Shown one piece after another: positions 7,118 through 15,665 of a stretch of DNA of 64,000 bases. The notes beneath the pieces are model-generated. The model saw only the letters and a list, made by a program, of their open reading frames with translations. It made no database searches and was not told the origin of the DNA. The stretch is taken from assembly GCF_042684525.1 (NCBI RefSeq), contig NZ_JBHULN010000005.1, positions 310,001 to 374,000 of the forward strand, given 5' to 3'. Each line of letters begins with the position of its first letter. Within the stretch, counting starts at the first letter, position 1. This stretch comes from Spirosoma soli. GTDB lineage: Bacteria; Bacteroidota; Bacteroidia; Cytophagales; Spirosomataceae. The translations under genes were made by a program, and so were the position numbers.

Positions 7118-7954
7118 ATGGAATTAGCTGACAAATTTATCCCGACGGCTGGTGTCGTCGGGATTTTACCTATGATCACGTACTTCTTCCTGGTCGTGAC
7201 CACGTACGCCTTTCTTGGCCATTTCATTTTTGCCCTGGCGTCGCGTACCAGCGTCGGACCAGAACATCGTACCTCCCAAATTTTAACGGCTATGATAGCC
7301 GCCGTAGCAGGGCTCTCCTACTACCTGATTCAATATTATTACCACGATTTGCTGACGGAGTTAGCCAGAGTAACTGATCCTAACGACCGCCAAACCCTCA
7401 TCCGCGAGTCGTACACAGCTATCGGGCAGTACCGTTACATGGATTGGGCCGTTACTACGCCTTTACTGCTTATTAAAATCTTGCTGATGCTACGGATACC
7501 GTTGCACGAAATCAAACGACCGTTGGCATCGCTTCTGGCTGCTGATTTTTTTATGATTCTGACGGGATATATAGGCGAGCAACAAATGTCGTTTGACAAC
7601 GAAATTCTGGTTGGTCCTAAACTTATCTGGGGAGCCGTTTCGACACTTGGGTACGCCGTCATCCCCTTTGTTCTGTACCAACTGTGGAAACAGTTTGCCC
7701 ATAGAGCGCTGCCGGAAGAGCAACAAGCCTACCGGTTAATGGCTCTGACAACCGTTACGTTCTGGGGTGTTTATCCAATTGGCTACATCCTAACCGTGTT
7801 CAATATAGATCTGAATTATATTCACATTGCCTTTACCATCGCCGATGTTATCAATAAAGTTGGTGTCGGCGTAGTAGCCTATTTAGCCAGTAAAACAGCA
7901 GTAGAAAGACGAGTGCCCGAAGATGCTGTAGCCACTGCTCATCAACTCGGCTAA
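7118..7954 (+). CDS. Microbial (type I) rhodopsin with a D-T-K motif and a fenestration glycine
   Basis: The 278-residue protein has seven predicted membrane helices and binds retinal through Lys247 (A-D-V-I-N-K, helix G) with counter-ion Asp243. Helix C reads R-Y-M-D-W-A-V-T-T-P-L-L-L-I-K: Asp109 and Thr113 match bacteriorhodopsin D85 and T89, so a light-driven outward proton pump is expected. The D96 donor position is Lys120, as known for Exiguobacterium sibiricum rhodopsin. Leu117 at the spectral-tuning site predicts green absorption. Helix E has W171-G172, where bacteriorhodopsin has Trp137-Trp138. A Gly there opens the pocket used by carotenoid antennae in xanthorhodopsin. The His that pairs with the counter-ion in proteorhodopsins appears to be Leu70. 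No retinal synthesis gene is nearby. Confidence 0.93.
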   Translation: MELADKFIPTAGVVGILPMITYFFLVVTTYAFLGHFIFALASRTSVGPEHRTSQILTAMIAAVAGLSYYLIQYYYHDLLTELARVTDPNDRQTLIRESYTAIGQYRYMDWAVTTPLLLIKILLMLRIPLHEIKRPLASLLAADFFMILTGYIGEQQMSFDNEILVGPKLIWGAVSTLGYAVIPFVLYQLWKQFAHRALPEEQQAYRLMALTTVTFWGVYPIGYILTVFNIDLNYIHIAFTIADVINKVGVGVVAYLASKTAVERRVPEDAVATAHQLG

Positions 7955-7977
7955 ACTGCAAATAATAATAAAGCAAA

Positions 7978-8002
7978 CCCTCCCGGTTTATAGTCGGGAG
8001 GG
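7978..8002. terminator. Bidirectional terminator between convergent genes
   Basis: CCCTCCCG and CGGGAGGG form a perfect 8-bp stem around a 9-base loop between the rhodopsin stop and the ferritin-like gene stop. It is flanked by A-rich sequence on the left. Confidence 0.7.
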
Positions 8003-8027
8003 CTCATTTGTGAATTTCTATTGGCTA

Positions 8028-8804
8028 TTAGGCCAGGAATGGGGCCACAATTCGTAGCACGTCTTCTTTCGACAGCGGCTCATCCCAGGCTTCCGTTGCA
8101 TTCTCGAACGGAACACCATTGACCCTTATATCTATTCCTGCCTGATTCGTATTGTCTTCGCCTGAGTAAATAGCGTCAGGAACGCCAGGGCTTCTATAAC
8201 CGGTGATCCAGCCCTTTTGGCCACGTAAATCGCGTACGCGGGCCGCATGGCGAGCCTCAACGGAGTGAATCTGCAAAGCCGCCGTCAAGATAGGATCGTT
8301 GTTAATGAGCCGGGGCGCCTGTCCTTTATACGCCCGAACGCCCGTATCTTCAAACGCTTGCGCAAGCGTCAGAAACACCTGATAGTTGGTAAACGGATTA
8401 GGAAATGCCCCTTTCGCCGTGAAATCAAATCCTGGCTTCCGAACGGCCTGCCCACCTAATACTGATTGCAACAGTTTAACGTGAGCGTTTTCGTGCTTCT
8501 GAATTTGTCCGAAAACCACGCGCGACGTACCAGTCAGTAAGTTTGGCGTGTCCATGGCGACATTATAGAACTCAGCTTCGAGGTATTCGAGCGTTAGGGC
8601 GAAGTTTAACACGTCAACAACGGTTGGGTCAAGCGCCTGTCCGTACGCTTTATTCAAAGCCGACGCTAATACGGTCGGTGCTGCAACGGCAGCGGCTTTC
8701 CGACCAATCATGTTGAACATGTGACGGCGCGAAACGTGTTTCAGACGGTCGTAGACTTCCCCGTCCACCTTCTCCAGTTCAGAGATTATATTTTGTAAGT
8801 TCAT
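8028..8804 (-). CDS. Ferritin-like domain protein, twin-arginine type
   Basis: The 258-residue product begins with about 25 charged residues, then S-R-R-H-M-F-N-M and a hydrophobic Ala-rich segment, which fits a Tat leader for export of a folded metalloprotein. The mature part has a four-helix di-metal pattern: E-Y-L-E-A-E-F-Y-N, H-E-N-A-H, A-F-E-D-T and V-E-A-R-H-A. It starts 14 bases after the companion ferritin-like gene, so the two form an operon. Substrate and metal cannot be told from the sequence. Paired exported ferritin-like proteins are common in Cytophagales and often carry the DUF4439 or Ferritin_2 label. Confidence 0.85.
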   Translation of the reverse strand: MNLQNIISELEKVDGEVYDRLKHVSRRHMFNMIGRKAAAVAAPTVLASALNKAYGQALDPTVVDVLNFALTLEYLEAEFYNVAMDTPNLLTGTSRVVFGQIQKHENAHVKLLQSVLGGQAVRKPGFDFTAKGAFPNPFTNYQVFLTLAQAFEDTGVRAYKGQAPRLINNDPILTAALQIHSVEARHAARVRDLRGQKGWITGYRSPGVPDAIYSGEDNTNQAGIDIRVNGVPFENATEAWDEPLSKEDVLRIVAPFLA

Positions 8805-8818
8805 TGCGTTGAGATCGT

Positions 8819-9580
8819 TTAAGCAGTTGGTAAATTATTAATCCGGAGGTCTTCTTTAATGAATCGCTTTGCTTCTGGCAATACCTGAGAGGGTAGCAGA
8901 GCGCGCTCTAAACCCGTAGTTGGGTCAATGACGTCATCGCCTGCAAAAGCCGTACTACCCGGACTGATTAACTCGCGAACAATTGCCGCATGGCGCGCTT
9001 CAACCGATACAATCTTACCCGAAATGGCTAGGTTGGTTGCATTGGTAAGCAACTGACCAGCTCCGTTATAAGCTGCGGTTGCCAGATCGGCGAAGCTTCT
9101 GGCTGTTTGCAAAACGCTGTCGCGACTCCGGAAATTTACACTGCTGTAATCGAGTGTCAACTGAGGAATGGCAAAGCTGCCAAGTACCTCTTTGAAGAAT
9201 TTTTTGTGGGTGATTTCCTGGTTACGGAAGTCAATGAATATCTGACGTTCTTTCTCCGAAGCACCTTCGTAGAACTGATCCGTTACCAACTCAAGAAAGC
9301 GGAGTTCGGCCTGCTCTAGAGCAAACGCATAATTCAGTACGCCAATGTCACCCGAGCCTAAGTCAATGATATCACCCTCGCGAGCGCCAGCTGTTGAGCC
9401 GCCCCCTGGGCCGGCAAGAGGTTCGGGCATCTTATCCGTACAAGCGCTCATAATCAATCCCGTAGTGGTAGCTACGCCTACGTAACGCATGAACATTCGG
9501 CGCCCGGCAATAATTGGTGAGATTGGTAACACCGACAGCGGCTGCTTGGTCGGAGCTTGGCCTTGAGGTAGTTTTTCCAT
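8819..9580 (-). CDS. Ferritin-like domain lipoprotein, first gene of the pair
   Basis: The 253-residue product carries R-R-M-F-M-R-Y-V and then a hydrophobic stretch ending in I-M-S-A-C near residue 47, so a Tat-exported lipoprotein is likely. Ferritin-type metal ligands are seen in L-N-Y-A-F-A-L-E-Q-A-E, Q-E-I-T-H-K and V-E-A-R-H-A. Only modest similarity to the second protein is visible beyond these motifs. The two genes are 14 bases apart and probably act together in the periplasm. Confidence 0.83.
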   Translation of the reverse strand: MEKLPQGQAPTKQPLSVLPISPIIAGRRMFMRYVGVATTTGLIMSACTDKMPEPLAGPGGGSTAGAREGDIIDLGSGDIGVLNYAFALEQAELRFLELVTDQFYEGASEKERQIFIDFRNQEITHKKFFKEVLGSFAIPQLTLDYSSVNFRSRDSVLQTARSFADLATAAYNGAGQLLTNATNLAISGKIVSVEARHAAIVRELISPGSTAFAGDDVIDPTTGLERALLPSQVLPEAKRFIKEDLRINNLPTA

Positions 9581-9972
9581 TATGTAATAAACGTTTAGTT
9601 GAGTACTGCTCCCGATCGTCCGGAGAGCAACATTAAGTACTACACAAGCTCAAAAACGTTTTACTTTAAATAAGGGAAATGTGCCCAAAAGGAGACTTAT
9701 TGAGGCAATGGCCCAGTAAATACCACTTAATCAATAGACAAACAAGCAAAGGCGCACTGAAGTATATTCAAACCTCTTATTCTGAACGTGACGGCGGGCC
9801 GTTTGCTCATTATTATTCCTTCTTCTTAACATGCTTTTAGTAGTCAACCTACCGTTCTGTAGCCCCTACATACGTCAACATCATACGTATGTTCACTCAA
9901 ACAATATCCTATATACGTTTTGGCGTTAGTATACCTTAGACCGGTAGAGGATTACTTCACTTACTGTTTGGC
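9581..9972. other. Intergenic region upstream of the ferritin-like pair
   Basis: The 392 bases contain no convincing gene. A 10-bp palindrome CATACGTATG lies near 9890, and AGTACT recurs on both sides of an imperfect stem near 9603-9640. No TAnnTTTG promoter could be assigned with confidence. Confidence 0.5.
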
Positions 9973-11805
9973 TTACACACTCTGCATGGTGCTGAGCTTT
10001 CGGTAAAACCCTTCGTCAACTGACAATAGCTCCGTATGCCGACCTCGCTCAACAATGCGTCCCTGATTAACGACCAGAATCTCGTCGGCATGTTGGATAG
10101 TACTGAGTCGGTGGGCAATAACCAGCGTGGTGCGGTTGGCCATCAGGCGTGTCAAAGCCTCTTGCACGAGCTTTTCCGACTCGGTATCCAAGGCTGACGT
10201 GGCTTCGTCGAGAATCAAAATGGGCGGATTCTTCAGAATAGCGCGGGCAATGCTGATACGCTGCCGCTGTCCACCCGAAAGTTTACCACCCCGGTCGCCA
10301 ATTACAGTTTGGTAACCATTGGCCTGAGCCACAATAAAATCGTGCGCGTTGGCGATCTGAGCGGCCTCCACTACCTGAGCTTCGGTGGCACCGCTACCAA
10401 AAGCAATGTTGTTGAAAATAGTATCGTTGAACAGGATGCTTTCCTGCGTCACGATACCCATTTGATGCCGTAGCGAGTACATGGTACAATCACGCAGATC
10501 AACGCCATCAATCAGGATCTTCCCACCAGTAGGATCGTAGAAGCGTGGGATCAAATCCGCAATGGTCGACTTTCCACCACCGGACGACCCAACCAGGGCG
10601 ATAGTTTTCCCCTTGGGTAAATCGAACGTTACGTCACGCAGCACAGGTACGTCGGCGTTATAGGCAAATGATACGTTCTGCACCGAAATACGATCTTTAA
10701 AGTCAGTGATGGCTCTGGCACCGGGTTTATCCTGCACGGCGGGCTGGGTGTCGATTAGCTCCAAGACGCGTTCACCCGAAGCGAGTCCACGCTGTGATCC
10801 GCTGAACGCATTGGAGATGTCTTTGGCAGGACGGGTTACCTGCGAGAAGATGGCGATGTACGAAATGAATTCGGCAGCGGTGAGCCCCGATTGGCCATTC
10901 AGCACCAGGGAGCCACCGTACAGCAGGATACCCGCTACTACGGCCACACCCATGACTTCGGAGAATGGCGAAGCCAGTTCGCGCCGGTTCGCCAGCGACC
11001 GTACGGCCCGCCGGTAGCCTTCATTTTCAGCCCTGAACTTATCAAGAATGAACCCTTCGGCCACAAAACCTTTCACAACCCGCATACCGCCAAAGGTTTC
11101 GTCCAGCAAACTCACCAGGCTACTCAGTCGTTGTTGCCCTTCCTGCGCGTCACGTTTCATCCGCCGAACGAGACTGGCAATAAAAATTCCCGAAATAGGA
11201 ATGACGACAATAGCAAACAGGGTCAATTGTACCGAAATACTCAACAAAGCGACGATGTAACCGATCAGGAGAAATACTTCTTTCGAGGCAGCCGATAACG
11301 TATTGGCAATGGAGTTCTCCACCTCCTGCACGTCCGTAGTGATTCGCGACATGAGGTTTCCTTTGCGCTCATTCGAAAAAAAGCCGAGGTGTAGGTTAAG
11401 CGTCCGGCTGAACACAGCCTCACGCAGCCGGGATACCATTTTAGCCTTGAAAGACTCTAATTGACGAACAGACAGGTATTTGAACAGATTATTTGACAGT
11501 ACGGAGGCTACGATTACGAGGCACACAAACTGAAGTGCCCCTACTTTACCATATTCCTGAAAGACCTGCGCGAAATAATATTGAAAGAAATTACCCAGCC
11601 CGTCAGTAATTGAGGGAGTCGGCTGATTCAGAAACGCCTGCATTTTGCTGGCATCCATCTTGTCGAACAAGATGCTGAGCAGTGGAATCAGTAGCGTGAA
11701 GTTAAGCACGCCAAACACGCTGGACAGCAGCGACGTCAGGACGAACGGCGTCAGAAAGCGGCCCAGTGGCTTGGCAAAAGAAAGTAATCGAATGTAAGTT
11801 TTCAT
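9973..11805 (-). CDS. MsbA-like ABC exporter (fused membrane and ATPase domains)
   Basis: The 610-residue half-transporter has six membrane helices in the first 330 residues. The ATPase domain has Walker A G-S-S-G-G-G-K-S-T near 405, signature L-S-G-G-Q near 509, Walker B I-L-I-L-D-E-A and switch His in I-A-H-R-L-S. It would act as a homodimer in the inner membrane. The family includes lipid A flippases and peptide or drug exporters. A lipid substrate is plausible because a glycosyltransferase gene lies just upstream on the same strand, 139 bases away. Confidence 0.9.
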   Translation of the reverse strand: MKTYIRLLSFAKPLGRFLTPFVLTSLLSSVFGVLNFTLLIPLLSILFDKMDASKMQAFLNQPTPSITDGLGNFFQYYFAQVFQEYGKVGALQFVCLVIVASVLSNNLFKYLSVRQLESFKAKMVSRLREAVFSRTLNLHLGFFSNERKGNLMSRITTDVQEVENSIANTLSAASKEVFLLIGYIVALLSISVQLTLFAIVVIPISGIFIASLVRRMKRDAQEGQQRLSSLVSLLDETFGGMRVVKGFVAEGFILDKFRAENEGYRRAVRSLANRRELASPFSEVMGVAVVAGILLYGGSLVLNGQSGLTAAEFISYIAIFSQVTRPAKDISNAFSGSQRGLASGERVLELIDTQPAVQDKPGARAITDFKDRISVQNVSFAYNADVPVLRDVTFDLPKGKTIALVGSSGGGKSTIADLIPRFYDPTGGKILIDGVDLRDCTMYSLRHQMGIVTQESILFNDTIFNNIAFGSGATEAQVVEAAQIANAHDFIVAQANGYQTVIGDRGGKLSGGQRQRISIARAILKNPPILILDEATSALDTESEKLVQEALTRLMANRTTLVIAHRLSTIQHADEILVVNQGRIVERGRHTELLSVDEGFYRKLSTMQSV

Positions 11806-11944
11806 TGGTCCCGCAAAGATACCGTCTTGAACCGGATTTATGGGATTGGATGGATTCGCAGGATTTTGTATTCAATCTGATTGACTAAATCGATTGGCAG
11901 TTGTGCGGGAATAAGTTCTGTCAACGCGTAGACTTACTTTCTCA

Positions 11945-13018
11945 TTACCGCTGAATCACCTCCTGATATAACTTCCAATATTCCTCCGCTACGTTTGGCC
12001 AGTTAAAGCCAGCGGCTCGTTTCCGTAGGCGCTGTTGCCGCAGCGGATTTTGGCCAAAGTCATTCAAGCCATCGTGTAGCGTCTGCGCCATCTGTTCAGG
12101 TTCGAAGTTCTCGAAGTAATACGCTTCTTTGCCGCCCACTTCGGGTAAGCTCGTCAGATTGGCGATAAATACGGGCTTGCCAAAGGTCATCGCTTCGGCA
12201 ACCGGCAATCCGAAGCCTTCGGACAATGAGGGAAACAAAAAAGCTTCGCAGTGAGCGTATAGCCAGAACTTCGCTGCCTCATCGACAGCGCCGGGCATGA
12301 TTAGTCGATCAGCAATGCCTAGTTTTTGCGCCTGTTCGCCAATGTGCTGCGCATACGGATGACCGTCCGGCCCAGCCAACACCAAACGATAATCCGGAAA
12401 GGCTTCGAGCAACGGGAGCAGCGTATGCACGTTTTTTTTAGGATGGATAACGCCTAAGAACAGAAAATACGGCATGTTGCTATCATCCATAAAAGCAGGC
12501 TGGGTCTGCTCGTTTTTCGTATCTACCGCTACGCCGTTCGAGATAACGTGCACCACCTGGTCGGCAGGCAATTTCAGATATTGCCGCACAATGGAGAGCG
12601 TATATTCAGAAATGGTTGTCAGTGCATCGGCTTTATCCACTTTACGTTGCAGATCCAACAGCTTACGCCCTTTCTTGACTTCTGAATAATCCGTCCGTGC
12701 CAAAAAATTGAGGTCATGAATAGTGAGCACTAATTTTGCCCGGCTGGGTAGATAGGACGAGTCCTGATGCAGGCAATGCCAGACATCGTATCGATCCGGA
12801 ATATACAGCTTACGCCACAATGAAGCTTCAACGTAACTAACTAGAGCACCGGAAGGCGCCTTTCCGAAAATACCCATTTGTCCTTTGGGGACCAGGGAAG
12901 TCAGTTTCCAATCAGACGGACATTGCCGAACGAGTTCCCGGCCCAGATGCAGACAAACCTGTCCTAAACCACTATTTAGGTCACGAAGACGTTCAGCGTC
13001 GATGAAGAGAGAAGGCAT
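11945..13018 (-). CDS. GT4-family glycosyltransferase
   Basis: The 357-residue product has the two-Rossmann GT-B layout. The C-terminal half carries S-E-G-F-G-L-P-V-A-E-A (about 266-276), the E-x7-E motif that binds the sugar nucleotide in GT4 retaining transferases. There is no signal peptide or membrane helix, so it works at the cytosolic face. Acceptor and donor cannot be read from the sequence. Envelope polysaccharide or glycolipid synthesis is likely given the neighbouring exporter. Confidence 0.88.
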   Translation of the reverse strand: MPSLFIDAERLRDLNSGLGQVCLHLGRELVRQCPSDWKLTSLVPKGQMGIFGKAPSGALVSYVEASLWRKLYIPDRYDVWHCLHQDSSYLPSRAKLVLTIHDLNFLARTDYSEVKKGRKLLDLQRKVDKADALTTISEYTLSIVRQYLKLPADQVVHVISNGVAVDTKNEQTQPAFMDDSNMPYFLFLGVIHPKKNVHTLLPLLEAFPDYRLVLAGPDGHPYAQHIGEQAQKLGIADRLIMPGAVDEAAKFWLYAHCEAFLFPSLSEGFGLPVAEAMTFGKPVFIANLTSLPEVGGKEAYYFENFEPEQMAQTLHDGLNDFGQNPLRQQRLRKRAAGFNWPNVAEEYWKLYQEVIQR

Positions 13019-13042
13019 ATAGAAATTATCGAAGAAGCAAAA

Positions 13043-14377
13043 TTACGCCTGTTTGTCAAACCGAGGCCCTCGAATATAGCTACGTTCTTTCCGATTAATT
13101 GCTAGTTCAACTAAGTATCCAGCTTCTAACAAAGCCTGTATGTCGAAGCGAGCGGTCTGATTAGAGACGCCCAGACGCACCTGTATTTCCTTAGCAGACA
13201 ACCCGGTATCCGGGTCGCGCTGAAGCCACTCGACAATCTGCGCCTGCCGGGGCGACAGCCCCTCATCACGCTGTAGAGCAAATAATTGGCGCTTTTCCAG
13301 GTTCTTGCGCTCAATGTATTTTTTTAACTCGTCATACGCTTTACTCAGCGTTTTAACTTGGTACAACACAAAGTAGGTCAGGTCATTTTCATCAACCTCT
13401 GTATACTGAAATGCACGGTAGTACTGCGTTCGCGATTCCTTAATTACCCGTGAGATTGATAAATATTCCGTTAGCCAATATCCTTTACGCAAAAGATACC
13501 AATAGAATAACGCCCTTGCTGTGCGTCCATTTCCATCAGTAAATGGGTGAAAATAGCCGATTAAAAAATGAATGATACTAGCTTTAACGACCGGATGCAA
13601 GAAAAAGTCAGGGGCCTTGTCGTTAAAGAACTGGCATAAATCGTCCGCAAAACTGGGCAGCACTGTAAACGATGGTGGTGTATGGATGATTTCACCATTA
13701 ACGATATCTATTACATGTATATCGTCGTGCTTACGAAACTGCCCAGCGTCATCGGGTTTATTGAGCGTCTCATCCGTCATCAACCGATGAATCGAAAGCA
13801 GTGCGTCCAGCGTCAAAGGCTCGTCTTTTATCTTAATAATATGCTGAATTGTTACATAGTTATTGACGATCATACGCTCGGAGGAGTTACGTGGTGGTCG
13901 ATTTTTCCGTAGCATATCTTTTGCCACCACCCGAGACGTAACAGCTCCTTCGATCTGGCTTGACGCAATCGACTCTTCCATAATAGAGCCAATCAGGTAA
14001 CGGTGTTTATCAGCATCCGAAAGACTATTGGTGTTCCCTAAAGAGCCTCCTAAATGAAGATCAAACTCATGAAAATATTGCTGAAGCGAATCAGTGCTCG
14101 TAACGTAAAAACCTTCACCAGCTATTTCTAGGTAGCGTCTATCATGGAGCCGGTCTTCTTTAACAACTGACCACAAGTCGACAGGTGTTAATTGATGCTT
14201 GAATTCGACGGGTACTTTATATTTTACTTTGTCCCAGTAAAGGTAGTCAGCATTTATCTCACGAATTACGCCCTTTTTATATAGAGCCGCATGAGCGTCT
14301 AGCAGCCCTCTCTCAACAAAACTTTTAAAGTACTTATTGTAAGACAGATAAGTTGGTGGTAGCTCAACGCTTTTCAT
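13043..14377 (-). CDS. Fic-domain AMP transferase with its own inhibitory motif and winged helix
   Basis: From ATG 14377 the product has 444 residues. The Fic core H-P-F-T-D-G-N-G-R-T-A-R (about 277-288) is complete, so AMPylation or a related nucleotidyl transfer is expected. An upstream helix has S-S-Q-I-E-G (about 139-144), the (S/T)xxxE(G/N) motif of class II Fic proteins, which blocks the active site until relieved. The C-terminal 80 residues look like a winged helix (L-S-A-K-E-I-Q-V-R-L-G-V-S-N-Q-T-A), so the protein may bind DNA. A start at 14398 would place part of the palindrome in the coding region and is less likely. Confidence 0.9.
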   Translation of the reverse strand: MKSVELPPTYLSYNKYFKSFVERGLLDAHAALYKKGVIREINADYLYWDKVKYKVPVEFKHQLTPVDLWSVVKEDRLHDRRYLEIAGEGFYVTSTDSLQQYFHEFDLHLGGSLGNTNSLSDADKHRYLIGSIMEESIASSQIEGAVTSRVVAKDMLRKNRPPRNSSERMIVNNYVTIQHIIKIKDEPLTLDALLSIHRLMTDETLNKPDDAGQFRKHDDIHVIDIVNGEIIHTPPSFTVLPSFADDLCQFFNDKAPDFFLHPVVKASIIHFLIGYFHPFTDGNGRTARALFYWYLLRKGYWLTEYLSISRVIKESRTQYYRAFQYTEVDENDLTYFVLYQVKTLSKAYDELKKYIERKNLEKRQLFALQRDEGLSPRQAQIVEWLQRDPDTGLSAKEIQVRLGVSNQTARFDIQALLEAGYLVELAINRKERSYIRGPRFDKQA

Positions 14378-14413
14378 AATATTTTCTAATTTTAACAAAA
14401 TTAGAAAATATTA
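14377..14413. promoter_or_regulatory. 17-bp perfect inverted repeat at the Fic start codon
   Basis: TAATATTTTCTAATTTT at 14377-14393 and its exact reverse complement at 14397-14413 are separated by AAC. The element touches the proposed Fic start codon and lies between the divergent Fic and hemE genes. It is a strong operator candidate, most simply for autoregulation through the winged-helix tail of the Fic protein. Confidence 0.75.
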
Positions 14414-14544
14414 GAACAAACGACCCTGCTGCTTGATAGCAACAATGCTTTCTACAAAGGCCTGTTTAGCCTTTGATTTCAACAAATCCCGATCGCGTCG
14501 GCGCAGGATCGCCTGTGCGGTCCGATTGGACGTATATTTGCAGC

Positions 14545-15606
14545 ATGACTTTACAAAACGATTTGCTGCTCCGCACTGCGCGGGGTGAATTGACCGAACG
14601 CGTACCTGTCTGGATGATGCGTCAGGCCGGCCGGGTCTTAGCCGAATACAGAGCCGTTCGGGAGCGGGCGGGTAGTTTTATTACGTTAGCCAAAACGCCT
14701 GAATTAGCGGCCGAAGTGACCATCCAGCCCGTGGACGCCTTTGACGTCGATGCAGCCATTATTTTCTCCGATATCCTGGTGGTTCCCGAAGCGATGGGCC
14801 TGCCCTACGAAATGATTGAAAGTCGTGGGCCCGTTTTTCCGCAAACAGTTAGATCATCGGCTGACTTAAGCCGCTTGCGCGTCGCCGACGCCGAAAGCGA
14901 TCTGGGCTACGTACTGGACGCTATCAGACTGACCAAGAAAGAGTTGAACGGGCGTGTACCGCTCATTGGCTTTGCCGGGGCTCCGTTTACTATTTTCTGT
15001 TACATGACCGAAGGCAAAGGATCGAAAACGTTTTCGGTTGCCAAGAAACTACTGTACACAGACCCGCATTTCGCGCATACGCTACTTCGCCAAATCACGG
15101 ATAGCACCATCGCCTATCTGAAAGCACAGGTGAAAGCTGGTGCTGATTTGGTACAGATTTTTGATTCCTGGGCGGGCATTTTATCGCCAGAGCAATATCG
15201 GACGTTCTCCCTACCTTACATCAAGCAGATTTGCGACGCGCTGGGTAGCGAAGTCCACGATGGCGTCGTGAGTCATGCGCCCGTGCCCGTTACGGTCTTC
15301 GCCAAAGGCGCTTTCTTTGCCCGGCATGAAATTGGCGACTTGAGCTGCTCGGTCGTCGGGCTGGACTGGAACATGGACCCTGCCGAATCGCGTGAGCTGA
15401 TTCCGAATAAAGTTTTGCAAGGCAATCTTGATCCGTGCGTGCTTTACGCTGATTTTGCGCAGATTCGGGCGGAGGTAAAGCAGATGTTTGATGCATTTGG
15501 TCACCAGCATTATATAGCCAACCTGGGTCACGGCATCTACCCCGATACCGATCCCGACAAAGCGCGTTGTTTTGTGGATGCAGTGAAAGAAATATCGCAG
15601 ATGTAA
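14545..15606 (+). CDS. hemE: Uroporphyrinogen decarboxylase HemE
   Basis: HemE removes four carboxyl groups from uroporphyrinogen III to give coproporphyrinogen III in haem synthesis. The 353-residue product from ATG 14545 starts M-T-L-Q-N-D and has the hallmark P-V-W-M-M-R-Q-A-G-R near residue 20, plus F-S-D-I-L and G-F-A-G-A-P-F-T. The frame is open further upstream, but only the ATG at 14545 gives the standard N terminus. TATATTTG lies 4 bases before this ATG and fits the -7 box, so a leaderless transcript is possible although no -33 TTG is well placed. Confidence 0.95.
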   Translation: MTLQNDLLLRTARGELTERVPVWMMRQAGRVLAEYRAVRERAGSFITLAKTPELAAEVTIQPVDAFDVDAAIIFSDILVVPEAMGLPYEMIESRGPVFPQTVRSSADLSRLRVADAESDLGYVLDAIRLTKKELNGRVPLIGFAGAPFTIFCYMTEGKGSKTFSVAKKLLYTDPHFAHTLLRQITDSTIAYLKAQVKAGADLVQIFDSWAGILSPEQYRTFSLPYIKQICDALGSEVHDGVVSHAPVPVTVFAKGAFFARHEIGDLSCSVVGLDWNMDPAESRELIPNKVLQGNLDPCVLYADFAQIRAEVKQMFDAFGHQHYIANLGHGIYPDTDPDKARCFVDAVKEISQM

Positions 15607-15665
15607 CGCGGCTGGAAAGCCGTAGGTAGATAAGATTCTAAACTGCGGCTTTCCAACCGCGTTAC
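15603..15665. terminator. 20-bp stem spanning the stops of hemE and the heptose kinase gene
   Basis: The arm at 15603-15622 pairs with 15646-15665 with one mismatch around a 23-base loop. Both convergent stop codons lie inside the arms. It can serve as a bidirectional terminator, though no long T run follows. Confidence 0.65.

Noticed and set aside
7118..7954. Rhodopsin as a sodium or chloride pump
   Set aside because: Those pumps have N-D-Q or N-T-Q in helix C. This one keeps the Asp and Thr of proton pumps.
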